Assembly: GCF_014873875.1 (NCBI RefSeq)
Contig: NZ_JADBEM010000001.1
Coordinates: 1,550,001-1,614,000 of the forward strand
Source: Actinopolymorpha pittospori
GTDB lineage: Bacteria; Actinomycetota; Actinomycetes; Propionibacteriales; Actinopolymorphaceae
Direction: 5' to 3'
DNA: 64,000 nt
Position numbers and translations under genes: made by a program. Below the pieces are notes generated by a model. The model made no database searches, had not been told where the DNA came from, and saw nothing but the letters and a program-made list of their open reading frames with translations. Below, piece by piece: positions 45,880 through 53,913 of this stretch; the first letter of the stretch is position 1; the number at the start of each line of letters is the position of its first letter.

Positions 45880-46030
45880 CAACGTCTCCGCCTTGCGCAT
45901 CTCCGGGAACCCAGGCACATGGTCCCACCCCAGCGGGGAGGTCCGGTATGAGATCTTGCTGACAGGAGACCGCCGCTTCGGTGGTCCCAAACCTTCCCAG
46001 CGGTCGGGCGGAACCTGCCATCATGCGACC

Positions 46031-46588
46031 GTGCAGGTGATCAACGTACGCCCAAGAGCCGGAACGATCGGCGTCTTCCTCATCGTCGCTATCGCACTCG
46101 GACTGATCGCCTACTTCATCCTCGGGGTCGGACGACCAGGCCCGACCGATCGCGAGTACGTCCGCGCCAAGCTCCACCAGGCCGTGGGCGTGCCCATGGC
46201 CCTGCCCGTCGAGCTGCCAGCTGGCTACTCGGTCCCGGACTACTACTACTTCCTCCCCGACGACGACCGCATGGTCCCGGTCGGCCCAGACCAAGAGGTC
46301 GCAGCTGCCTGGGCGGTCAACCTCGAGCCGAGCCATCCCGACCTCTTCGAGCACGACCCACCGCAGGCCCAACTGTGTGTGCAGCTACTCGACGACCCGC
46401 GCAAGCCATGCAACGTGCCCGTCGGCAGCGACCCCGAGAGCCCCGAAGCAGCATCCGGGACCCGCGTCGAACGCCAAGTCGGTCCCGTCCTCGTCGTCGT
46501 CCACGCGATGGTCGACGTACCAGAGATGGACGAGTGGGAGACCGTCGACTTCACCACCGACCTCAACAAGGTCACCTGGCTCTACTGA
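46031..46588 (+). CDS. Membrane-anchored hypothetical protein (185 aa)
   Basis: A GTG at 46031 opens VQVINVRPRAGTIGVFLIVAIALGLIAYFILG, one N-terminal membrane anchor. The remaining ~150 residues are acidic and probably outside the membrane (YYYFLPDDDRMVPVGPDQEV, VERQVGPVLVVVHAMVDVPE). The frame extends further 5', but composition is coding-like only from here. Unrecognised; possibly an immunity-type protein judging by the array that follows. Confidence 0.5.
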   Translation: MQVINVRPRAGTIGVFLIVAIALGLIAYFILGVGRPGPTDREYVRAKLHQAVGVPMALPVELPAGYSVPDYYYFLPDDDRMVPVGPDQEVAAAWAVNLEPSHPDLFEHDPPQAQLCVQLLDDPRKPCNVPVGSDPESPEAASGTRVERQVGPVLVVVHAMVDVPEMDEWETVDFTTDLNKVTWLY

Positions 46589-46701
46589 CCCCGCAGTGGT
46601 CTCAGTTCCCGCTCGTTCAGGCCTGTTCAGGACCCATCCGAGCATCGCCATGCACGCCTGAGCATGGCCTGCCAACCATCCGCGAACAGGCTCCGTGCTG
46701 C

Positions 46702-46740
46702 CTCGTAATGCGTAGCTCCCGAGCGTGACTCCCACTGGCC
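46702..46740 (+). repeat. Spacer repeat R0 (partial)
   Basis: CTCGTAATGCGTAGCTCC followed by a GTGACTCCC-like start; the same leader precedes repeat R5 (51318-51337). It marks the left edge of the repeat-separated gene array. Confidence 0.45.
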
Positions 46741-46828
46741 GGTTCACCCGACATGGGGCCTCACCTGCGGAAACTGGAGGGCGCTGACAGCGACGGCGTG
46801 ACCTTGCCCAAGCAACTACAGTTCCACC

Positions 46829-47080
46829 GTGATCGCTGATGGTGCACGTCTGGGGGCAGAGGCCGCGCGCCGGCTGGCTCAGCTGGGTTGCTACGAGCTC
46901 GCCCCGGGCCTGACCGACGCAGAGTTCGCCCGCATCGAGGCTCAGTACGGCTTCGAGTTCGCCGACGACCATCGAGCCTTCCTCGCGGCGGGACTGCCCA
47001 TGAATCGTCCCTGGCAGCCAGGCGAGTCCTGGGAGGAGCCTTGGAGCAAACCCTGCCGCTCCTTAAGCCTGGCCCGGTGA
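46829..47080 (+). pseudogene. SMI1/KNR4 (SUKH)-like protein, N-terminal fragment
   Basis: GTG 46829 gives 83 residues. GLTDAEFARIEAQYGFEF and ADDHRAFLAAGLPMNRP match the N-terminus of SUKH-superfamily proteins, many of which are immunity proteins for polymorphic toxins. The sequence leaves the family after SWEEPW and stops, so the ~100-residue C-terminal part is lost. Confidence 0.55.
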
Positions 47081-47193
47081 CTGCCTACCGCTACGCTCCA
47101 GCAACTTACGTCACCACGGGAGCCATGGCGCCGCTACCAACGCACCAACGGCACCACCGACGACCACGCAGCGAGGGGACTTCAGCACGCTGG

Positions 47194-47670
47194 TCATCGT
47201 CGAGAGAGATCGGCAAGGTCTTCCGGGAGTGGCAGGCCAAGTGTCTCGAGGAAGCGAGCGGTCTTAACCTCAACGAAGATCTCCGCATCGTCCAGTTGAT
47301 CGACGTCTTCATCCTCGTCCAGGTCGATCTCTGCAGGGTCCTCATCGTGGGCAAGGAAGCCGCCTAGCTCAGCTTCCTTGTCAGACCGCTCGACCTCGTT
47401 GACACCGCCGCGGAGCTGTGCCCACCAGTTCGCAAGTCCTGCCGCTTCGCGGGCCACGTCCGTCGGTGCGGAGGCGTTTTCGTCTCCGAAGTGAGTACGT
47501 GGGGTGATCCCGAGATAGGCCACACCGGTCCCACGTCCTATCGGACGATAGCGAACCGTCGTGATGTCGCTGTCATGTATGTCCAGCTGCAACCATGGCT
47601 CAGCTACGGGTTGCGACTGACCTGCCACCCATCGGCTGCCGTCATAGGCGTAGGTACCGAAGAAGCCCAC
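47194..47670 (-). CDS. Conserved hypothetical protein (158 aa)
   Basis: Starts MGFFGTYAYDGSRWVAGQSQ, continues LQLDIHDSDITTVRYRPIGR and GTGVAYLGITPRTHFGDE, and ends in an acidic linker and LGLPLPEDLADLSRR. It resembles a recurrent actinobacterial hypothetical family of unknown role. No membrane segment. It is the first complete gene of the repeat-separated array. Confidence 0.6.
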   Translation of the reverse strand: MGFFGTYAYDGSRWVAGQSQPVAEPWLQLDIHDSDITTVRYRPIGRGTGVAYLGITPRTHFGDENASAPTDVAREAAGLANWWAQLRGGVNEVERSDKEAELGGFLAHDEDPAEIDLDEDEDVDQLDDAEIFVEVKTARFLETLGLPLPEDLADLSRR

Positions 47671-47808
47671 TTAGACTCCACATCCACTTCGTGTATGCAC
47701 CCAGGACCCGCTGTGTTGACCACGCGAGGTTATCCAAACGAAAGGTCCTCCAGCCATATGTGCCCCTGAGGTGCCCCAGAAGACCCGTCGCCCGCCCTCA
47801 AGAACCCT

Positions 47809-47915
47809 GACACTGACCCAGTGTGTGACCCAGCGAACTGCCACGCCGAGCGAACATGAGCACCAGGCCGACGACCTCCGGAACGCGGATGAGCAGCTTG
47901 TCAGCACGTCGTGCA
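47809..47915 (+). repeat. Spacer repeat R1
   Basis: A degenerate copy of the ~100-bp spacer: CTGACCCAGTGTGTGACCCA, CGAACTGCC, then CACCAGGCCGACGACCTC and GCGGATGAGCAGCTT. The order of blocks matches R3-R5. Confidence 0.65.
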
Positions 47916-47952
47916 ACCCGCGTGCAATTACGCGCGGCACATGCCGGCCACG

Positions 47953-48026
47953 AGCGGTCTGTCAGGAGTAGCCGCCAAGCGAGACGTGAGCAATGACCAG
48001 CGGGCCACGCCAGCCTTCCGAGCTGG
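47953..48026 (+). repeat. Repeat S1 ending in tRNA-Gly-like anticodon arm
   Basis: CGGTCTGTCAGGAGTAGCC is followed after ~35 nt by CCAGCCTTCCGAGCTGG (48010-48026), which resembles a tRNA-Gly(UCC) anticodon stem-loop. The related unit is at 50047-50137. Confidence 0.4.
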
Positions 48027-48080
48027 TGCTGCGATCTCGATGCGTGCTGGCGGGCCCGCCTGGGCGTACGTTCCTCAGAT

Positions 48081-48542
48081 ATGTACGCCATCCCGCCAAT
48101 CATGCTCGAACAGCAGCGGCTCAAGCCCACGCGGAGCGCTGCGGAGGACTACGGCAGTGAGCATCCCGACGAGTTCGGTGGCGTTGACTGGGCGAAGGAG
48201 CCATGCGTGCACGTCGTCCTCCTGGTGACGGCCCACGTCGACGCTTATCTTCGTGCGCTGTGTAGCCGGGTCCCACATCCGGATCGGATCGAGGTTCGGA
48301 AGTGTCGCTATACCGATTGCCAGATTGACGCCTGGTTGGGGGAGGTGGGCCGTCGGTTGCGTCCCAGGTGGCAGGAACTGAGCGTCAACGCCTGGGGTCG
48401 GGGTCGTATCGACCAGGGCTTTGGCGTGCATGTCTTCATCTGGCCCTGGTCTGACGAGGCCGCCGAGGGTGTGCGCCGCGAACTTGCTCCGATCCCGGTC
48501 GTGATGGGCGCGCAGGGCCCGGCCATGTTCGGTGGGCGATGA
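48081..48542 (+). CDS. Hypothetical protein (153 aa)
   Basis: MYAIPPIMLEQQRLKPTRSA, HVVLLVTAHVDAYLRALCSR, then VNAWGRGRIDQGFGVHVFIW. No signal peptide or membrane segment. Family not recognised; size and position fit an immunity- or cargo-type gene of the array. Confidence 0.5.
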   Translation: MYAIPPIMLEQQRLKPTRSAAEDYGSEHPDEFGGVDWAKEPCVHVVLLVTAHVDAYLRALCSRVPHPDRIEVRKCRYTDCQIDAWLGEVGRRLRPRWQELSVNAWGRGRIDQGFGVHVFIWPWSDEAAEGVRRELAPIPVVMGAQGPAMFGGR

Positions 48543-48775
48543 GCACCTGGTCGACGATCAGCCGGAGCAGCGACCAGGACCCGCGCGAGTCGCGGAAGCT
48601 TACGGCCCCCGGCCTCCGCGACCCGAGTCAGGCCACCGGCCAAACCCCGACGCTCCTTCCTGCCTCCGAGACCATCGCAGACGCCGCGACCCTGGGCTTT
48701 GGGCGATGCCGAGGACTACAGCGAATGGGAAGATGCCCGCACTCGGCTCACGACCCCCGAGTAGAGGAGGGCCAG

Positions 48776-49255
48776 GTGTCCAGACCCGTCGGCCGGCAGG
48801 CGTTCGTCCTTGACGACACCGCGGACAGGCCCACTGTGATCGCCGCTCACCGCGAGGCACTGCATGTTCTGCGTAGCACGCTTCGTCGGGCCTGGGTGGA
48901 TGCCATCTCCGACGACCCCTGGCCCGAGGACACCCAGAAGCCCGTCCAGCGTCTGATCGACCTCGCCAGAGTTCGAGATAGCTGCCAAGACGATCCGAGC
49001 CAGTCGGTGGGCTACGTCGGCATCGAGGTGGATGTCAGTGATGACGACCAGTTCGAGCTCCTGGTGGCCCTGTCGCCTTTCACCATCAACGCGGAGGGTT
49101 ACACCGAAGCGGATGAGCTGGTCTACAGCGCCAGCGACACCGGAACGGGGCTCTGGATGCTACTCACGCCGGCCCAGTACGAAGAACTCGTCGAACGCCT
49201 AACGCGCCAGCGGTGCCAACTCGAGATGCGTCGCCCGGCCCTGACCCCAGCGTGA
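48776..49255 (+). CDS. Hypothetical protein (159 aa)
   Basis: GAGGAGG at 48764-48770 places the start at GTG 48776. The product has alpha-helical first part (REALHVLRSTLRRAWVDAIS), an acidic middle (YVGIEVDVSDDDQFELLVAL) and LMLLTPAQYEELVERLTRQ-type end. The stop codon lies at the beginning of repeat R2. Unknown family. Confidence 0.55.
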   Translation: MSRPVGRQAFVLDDTADRPTVIAAHREALHVLRSTLRRAWVDAISDDPWPEDTQKPVQRLIDLARVRDSCQDDPSQSVGYVGIEVDVSDDDQFELLVALSPFTINAEGYTEADELVYSASDTGTGLWMLLTPAQYEELVERLTRQRCQLEMRRPALTPA

Positions 49256-49290
49256 CCCCAACGAGCTGCAACCGGTCCCACGCTGCTAGC
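49249..49290 (+). repeat. Spacer repeat R2 (left half)
   Basis: CCCAGCGTGACCCCAACGAG and CTGCAACC match the left blocks of R3 and R4. The right half (GCAGCTCG block) is absent; the lipoprotein gene ends directly after it. Confidence 0.65.
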
Positions 49291-49302
49291 CCGTCTGCTG
49301 CG

Positions 49303-49812
49303 TCAGCACCCCGCCTCGCCGTCGTGGCTGGCGGTCAGTTCGACGCCGACGTCGGCGCTTTTGTCGCCGAAGTCGCTTGGGAACCACACGGCCAGGTAGC
49401 TGGTTGTTCCTTCGTGGGTGCGGGTGAAGCACAGGCGGGCGCCTGAGATGACCAGCCCCTCAGGCGGCACCGGAGCGTCGTCGGCACGCTCGAGCTTCCA
49501 GCCCGCGGTGGTCGCGGCGGCCCGGTAGTACGCAGTCGCGGCGTCGATGTCCTCGATTCGACGGTAGGTGCGGCCAGCATGCGCGAAGCCGTCGTCCTGG
49601 TCGCAGCCGGCGTACTGATCGTGGAGTGTTGTGCCGTGCGGGTGCAGTTGAAGTTCGGGGACGTCGTTCAGCCTTGGCGCGAGGCGCTTGTCTTGGTCGG
49701 AGCATCCTGGTGCGTCGGGGTGTACGGAGCAGCCCGTCACGCCCGCGAACCCGACCAGGACACCGGCCGCGAGCGTGCATGCGACCGCTCGTCGATGATC
49801 TCTGCCCGCCAC
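49303..49812 (-). CDS. Putative lipoprotein (169 aa)
   Basis: GTG 49812 starts VAGRDHRRAVACTLAAGVLV then GFAGVTGC, a signal peptide with lipobox cysteine. The mature part (YRAAATTAGWKLERADDAPV, YLAVWFPSDF) resembles small actinobacterial secreted lipoproteins with an alpha/beta fold. Function unknown. It is flanked by repeats R2 and R3. Confidence 0.65.
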   Translation of the reverse strand: MAGRDHRRAVACTLAAGVLVGFAGVTGCSVHPDAPGCSDQDKRLAPRLNDVPELQLHPHGTTLHDQYAGCDQDDGFAHAGRTYRRIEDIDAATAYYRAAATTAGWKLERADDAPVPPEGLVISGARLCFTRTHEGTTSYLAVWFPSDFGDKSADVGVELTASHDGEAGC

Positions 49813-49869
49813 GGAGCCGATTGTGCCGCACTCAGCCGGCAGCCGAGTGACTTTCCTGCGCCGCCGACG

Positions 49870-49974
49870 TGACCCCAGTCTGACCCGAACGAGCTGCAAC
49901 GCCGGGCGGCGACGACCTCCCGCGCGCGGGCGAGCAGCTCGTGATCACGGTGGCTGTTCCTACGGATAGGAAGG
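49870..49974 (+). repeat. Spacer repeat R3
   Basis: TGACCCCAGTCTGACCCGAA, CGAGCTGCAAC, GACGACCTC, then CGAGCAGCTCGTGATCACGG. CGAGCTGC and GCAGCTCG form an inverted pair ~48 nt apart. Together with R1, R2, R4 and R5 it separates the genes of this array. Confidence 0.75.
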
Positions 49975-50046
49975 TCAGCCGTTTCCGGCTAGCTCCGCCG
50001 TTCCATTCGCGTGCCATAAGGAAAGGATGGGTCGGCACCGGCCATG

Positions 50047-50137
50047 GGCGGTCTGTCAGGGGTAGCCACTACGCGAGACGGTAGGCGCTGCCTGGGGCAC
50101 GCGCCAGCCTTCCAAGCTGGTGGTTCGAGACGCCCGC
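50047..50137 (+). repeat. Repeat S3 with tRNA-Gly-like 3' fragment
   Basis: CGGTCTGTCAGGGGTAGCC, then CCAGCCTTCCAAGCTGG (50104-50120, anticodon loop CTTCCAA as in tRNA-Gly UCC), then TGGTTCGAGACGCCCGC, reminiscent of a T loop and acceptor 3' strand but with the T stem deleted. It is not a functional tRNA. Confidence 0.45.
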
Positions 50138-50169
50138 GTGTTCAGCGACACCGAGCGGGATCTTGGTCG

Positions 50170-50502
50170 ATGTGCGCGGCGCAAGCGGTCCCAGTTGAGT
50201 CGGCTGTCGGGCATCATTATGCGGTGCCGACGAACGGTGGGTCCAACAGGGTAGAAGGGTTCGTGGAGGAGATGTCACGGCGATTGGAGTCCGAAGGTGT
50301 CGACTTTCGAATCGAGGTGCGCCCGGTGTCCCTTGGGCCCGGCCTGATGGACGTCTTCGTCGAGTTGGCGACAGGCGCTGACTTGTTGGTCATGTGCGCC
50401 GAGCATTCCGAGACGGCAAGGATCGTTACCGACACCTGGGAGTACGAGGTGCCGTGGCATGAGCTGGCACAGCGTGTGCACGAGCTCCTAGACCGATCAT
50501 GA
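50170..50502 (+). CDS. Hypothetical protein (110 aa)
   Basis: The frame is longer, but coding-like composition starts around the ATG at 50170. Segments FVEEMSRRLESEGVDFRIEV and DVFVELATGADLLVMCAEHS suggest a small alpha/beta protein; ends HELAQRVHELLDRS. Unrecognised. Lies between S3 and R4. Confidence 0.45.
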   Translation: MCAAQAVPVESAVGHHYAVPTNGGSNRVEGFVEEMSRRLESEGVDFRIEVRPVSLGPGLMDVFVELATGADLLVMCAEHSETARIVTDTWEYEVPWHELAQRVHELLDRS

Positions 50503-50560
50503 GGCTCAGGGATAGCGCCGCAGGCACGAGGGTTGGCTGGTTAGTCCAGCCAAGACGTTC

Positions 50561-50678
50561 TGACCCCAGTCTGACCCCAACGAGCTGCAACATCGGGCGA
50601 CGGTGGGCACTAGGCCGACGACCTCTTGAGCGCGGACGAGCAGCTCGTGATCACGGTGCTCGTGCCTACGGATCAGGG
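50561..50678 (+). repeat. Spacer repeat R4
   Basis: The most complete copy: TGACCCCAGTCTGACCCCAA, CGAGCTGCAACATCGGGCGA, AGGCCGACGACCTC, then GCGGACGAGCAGCTCGTGAT. The inverted CGAGCTGC/GCAGCTCG pair encloses about 55 nt. Confidence 0.8.
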
Positions 50679-50690
50679 GCCGGGGGTGTT

Positions 50691-51128
50691 TCAACATCCG
50701 AGGTCATGCCGTCGGAGTGAATCCGCAGGCAGGACGGTGAGGACCACTCGGCGGAACTTTGCGGTGAAGGTCACGTTGTACGACTGGAAGTGCAGGAGGT
50801 TCGGAGGGTAGAAATCAAGGCCGTGGACCTCTCGCCCCACGCCAGGTGGAAGGTGCTCGACTGGCTCGTCATCCCAATCCACCACCCGCGCGCGTTGCAG
50901 GTCCAGGCGCGCTAGGGGTGCGTCGCGGAACGGGTCCGGTAGGTAGTCCGGGTCCCACTCGAACCATAGGGTCAGTTGCCGTAGCTCTGGCTCAATCTCG
51001 ATCTTGAGCAGGTTCATGTCGTGGAAGTGGAGGATCCTGCCGTCGAGAAGTTCCGGCTCATAAGCGTCACTCGGCTTAGTCCAGGGCCGACAGCCCTCGA
51101 AGGTCACGGGCGACTCATCCACGCCCAT
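50691..51128 (-). CDS. Hypothetical protein (145 aa)
   Basis: MGVDESPVTFEGCRPWTKPS, then DGRILHFHDMNLLKIEIEPE, LRQLTLWFEWDPDYLPDPF and APLARLDLQRARVVDWDDEP. A beta-rich soluble protein with conserved-looking aromatic and acidic positions, possibly immunity-like, but I cannot name the family. It lies between R4 and R5. Confidence 0.55.
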   Translation of the reverse strand: MGVDESPVTFEGCRPWTKPSDAYEPELLDGRILHFHDMNLLKIEIEPELRQLTLWFEWDPDYLPDPFRDAPLARLDLQRARVVDWDDEPVEHLPPGVGREVHGLDFYPPNLLHFQSYNVTFTAKFRRVVLTVLPADSLRRHDLGC

Positions 51129-51337
51129 ATGATCCCACGTGGATAGAGGCCACCACTACGTGGCGCTGGATCACAGAAGGGACCTTGGACAGCCGCTAGT
51201 CCGATGCCCCTGACGTGCCCCCGAACGGCCATCAACAACCATCACTCCCCCGCCTACCAAGGCTGGGCCACGCTCAGGGGCACCAGCCCGAGGCGACGAC
51301 CTGCGCACCAGAACCACTCGTAATGCGTCGCTCCGAC

Positions 51338-51430
51338 TGACGCCAGCCGACCCCAACGGCCTGCAACTCAGGACGACGGTTAGCACCAGGCCGACGACCT
51401 CCAGAGCGCGGACGAGCAGCTCCTGATCAA
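51338..51430 (+). repeat. Spacer repeat R5
   Basis: TGACGCCAGCCGACCCCAAC, GGCCTGCAACTCAGGACGA, AGCACCAGGCCGACGACCTC, then GCGGACGAGCAGCTCCTGAT. Degenerate in the inverted pair. It is preceded by CGTAATGCGTCGCTCC, shared with R0. Confidence 0.7.
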
Positions 51431-51434
51431 CCGA

Positions 51435-52438
51435 TCAGCCACTCCCGGCGCATATTCCACGAGCACATGGGCGTACGCCCGCAGAGTGATCGCATATTAG
51501 AGGGGACTCCATGTTGTGCGGCTCTCGCCAGTCTGCAGCGAAGCGAGCCGCTTTCTCAGGCTCCTGATTGCTACGTGAGTCCTTCGTCGCATTGAGACTT
51601 AGCCAGACAACCATACGAAGCTCATGGAGGTCGGCCAGGGTTTCATAGCCTGGCCATGTCATGATGTCGAACCCATACGTCTGACGGAACTCCGAGTACT
51701 CCTCCTTCGCATGCCAGCCGAAGCGGTCGAAGAAGAGAGCTGTCTGGACAAGATTCCACTCACGTGGCCCGTGACAAAATCCGTCCAGGTCGATCAGAAC
51801 AGGATTTTTCAGCCTGTCGAGAAGGACGTTGCCAACATTGGCGTCACCGTGGATGACACCGTGAGGAAGGGCGAACTTCAGCGAGTCATAGCGCGCTTGA
51901 AATGTCGGAGATCTTCGCCTCAAGGAAACGTGCGCTCTCCTGCAGTGAGCACGTCGCCAGCCGCGGCGAGTCTGCTCATTATCCGGTCGAATGCCTTGAA
52001 CGTCGGAAGGTGGAGTGATGGTGGCGCGTCCAGTTGGTGCAAGCGACGAATGAGATCCGCCACCTGGGAGATGGGGGCGTAGTTCTCACCTTCTGAGAGG
52101 GACTCCCAGAAGGTCGCGACACCTCCGCCTGTGTGGACGGGCTGGTCTACCTCAAGGGCTCGGGTGGCGGGGTAGTCGGCCGATTGCAGCCAGCGTGCGA
52201 CCTCGACCTGCCGGCTCGCGCTCTCGGCGACGTCGCGCCCTTGAGCGATGCGAACGATCACCGGCGTCCGCAACCGAAAGACAGCGTTGGAGCCGATACG
52301 AATCAGCTCACCGCTCGGGTCGAGATTCACCTGCCCGCACGCGGTGGCGAGCACCCGGCGGGCAGCTGCCGGGGTCATGGCGTCCTGGTCGCCGACGGTG
52401 TCGTCCGTGCCCGAAGCGGTGGCACCTGGCTGAGTCAT
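51435..52438 (-). pseudogene. Aminoglycoside phosphotransferase-family kinase, frameshifted
   Basis: From the ATG at 52438 the N-lobe (VNLDPSGELIRIGSNAVFRL, VIVRIAQG) continues to ~51920. The middle (ESARFLEAKISDISSAL) is in a second frame and the C-lobe in a third: FALPHGVIHGDANVGNVLLD contains the catalytic loop and PVLIDLDGFCHGPREWNLV the metal-binding Asp motif. Two frameshifts near 51920 and 51880 break the gene. Without them it would be an APH/choline-kinase-like small-molecule kinase, possibly antibiotic-modifying. Confidence 0.8.
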
Positions 52439-52640
52439 GGCACCGACCGTACTGCCCCAGTCCACACCCACGCAGCACCAGATCGCGGCCGCGGGCCAGG
52501 CGGAAAACCCACCGCGACGCTGGGGCACACATAGGGCACAGACGCCCGTGGATGGCCGGGTACAGCCGGGCAAAGTGCGAACCGGGCAGCCGCATCGGCC
52601 GGCACGTTTCCCCAGGTCAGGCGGCTAATTCTCCTGGTGG

Positions 52641-52790
52641 CGGAGGGCATGGGATTCGAACCCATGACCGAGAGGGGTCCCTCGGTAGCGGTTTTCAAGA
52701 CGAATGCACACCCTCATACCACCTGCACGTTCGTCGGGCGGAGCCAAACTCCGCCGCGTATTCGCCGCGCCATGTTTCGAGCAAGTCGCA
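52641..52790 (-). repeat. att-like site C: tRNA-Ser(UGA) 3' half plus element arm
   Basis: Minus-strand CTTGAAA loop to acceptor GCCCTCC (52698-52641) with the same variable arm as site A (ACCGAG/CTCGGT). The arm at 52699-52790 carries GTGCAGGTGGTATG and a diverged CGGCGAATACG segment. No tRNA 5' half. An intact AbiE system follows. Confidence 0.8.
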
Positions 52791-53004
52791 ACCCGCCGGA
52801 CTTAGCCGGATCGGTGCTGACGCGGGGTCGTAGGCGGATTGAACCGCTGCATCCTTCCGCGTCCGCTAGCGGAGGAGGTGGAGGGCGACTGACGAGCGTT
52901 CAGCTCAACCCGCGTACGAATGGCTAACCGGCGGAGCGCAGCGACGGACTCCACAGGGCCATCCCGTTCTGTCGTCGGAGCAGGTCGTGGGCTGCGCGGC
53001 TAGT

Positions 53005-53913
53005 TCAAGATGTTGCGGTTGTCCACCCGGTTCCTGGGAGCCACGGTCCGGCGGCGGTACCGGCGAGCACAGGGTCGAGGAAGGGCCGTACGGCGCCGAG
53101 TGCGTCGTCGAGGGTGAGTGCTGAAAGCCCAACCGCCCGGGCAGCCTCGGCCTGGTAGCCGCGCTGCCACAGGCCGCGGTCGGGGGCAGGGAACCTGGTG
53201 GGCAGGATCAACTGCCGGCGCTTGGCCTCGCTGAGCAGTGCTTGGGTTTGCAGGCTGGCGTCGAGGGTGCTGTTGGCGACGATGGCTACCAGGTCGACCA
53301 GGTCCTTGAACCGGGTCGAGGGGCGACCGCCGTGTCGCTCGAGGATGGCGCAGGTCTTGTCTGCAACGTGGTCGACCAGGGGGTAGGCACGCCAGGCGAC
53401 CCGTTCCTGGTCGAGTACCTCGACGTCGATCAGCGGAGAGACCTGGTCCGGCTGTCCGATCATGTGGATCCCGTCGGCGACAACGTCGACGTGAAAGGCG
53501 GCCCACGCCTTGGCGCCGATGAACGAGGTGACCGGCAGCCGCGCGGCTTCGGCCCCGGTGGTGCGTATCCGGCCGGTACGTCCAATCTGGAACCGCATCC
53601 AGTCCCCGATGTCCAAGGTGGCGGCCTGCCGCAGGTCGCGCTCCACGTCGCGGATCGCCCCGGCCCGGTAGATGTCGATGTCGACGGTGTGGCGGACCGC
53701 TACCCGGCGGGCCAGGAGCGCGGTGGCACCCTTGATGACCCAACCACCGTCGACACGATACAGGCGCTCGACAAACTGGTCGTATGCGTACTGTCGCTGA
53801 AGATCCGCCAGCGCCCACCTGCCGTCCGGTCGGGCCTTCCCCCGCAGACGGTCGGTGACGGCGCGCCGCGCGGCGTCGGGGGTCGTGTAGCGGCCGGCTG
53901 CGCTGGTGGTCAT
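53005..53913 (-). CDS. AbiEii-type nucleotidyltransferase toxin (locus 2)
   Basis: 302 residues. The nucleotidyltransferase core is GGWVIKGATALLARRVAVRH then TVDIDIYRAG (Asp78, Asp80), followed by FIGAKAWAAFHVDVVADGIH, DHVADKTCAILERHGGRPST and RFKDLVDLV. Its start overlaps the antitoxin stop by ATGA. Complete and in the usual order, so this type IV TA/abortive-infection pair is probably functional. It is only distantly similar to the toxin at 32630. Confidence 0.88.
   Translation of the reverse strand: MTTSAAGRYTTPDAARRAVTDRLRGKARPDGRWALADLQRQYAYDQFVERLYRVDGGWVIKGATALLARRVAVRHTVDIDIYRAGAIRDVERDLRQAATLDIGDWMRFQIGRTGRIRTTGAEAARLPVTSFIGAKAWAAFHVDVVADGIHMIGQPDQVSPLIDVEVLDQERVAWRAYPLVDHVADKTCAILERHGGRPSTRFKDLVDLVAIVANSTLDASLQTQALLSEAKRRQLILPTRFPAPDRGLWQRGYQAEAARAVGLSALTLDDALGAVRPFLDPVLAGTAAGPWLPGTGWTTATS

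Noticed and set aside
47809..51430. Classical integron attC sites
   Set aside because: The spacer repeats lack the RYYYAAC/GTTRRRY consensus and no IntI-type integrase is present; an inverted pair alone is insufficient.
24447..52698. Functional tRNA-Ser genes at the three 3' halves
   Set aside because: The 5' acceptor, D arm and 5' anticodon stem are missing at all three sites.
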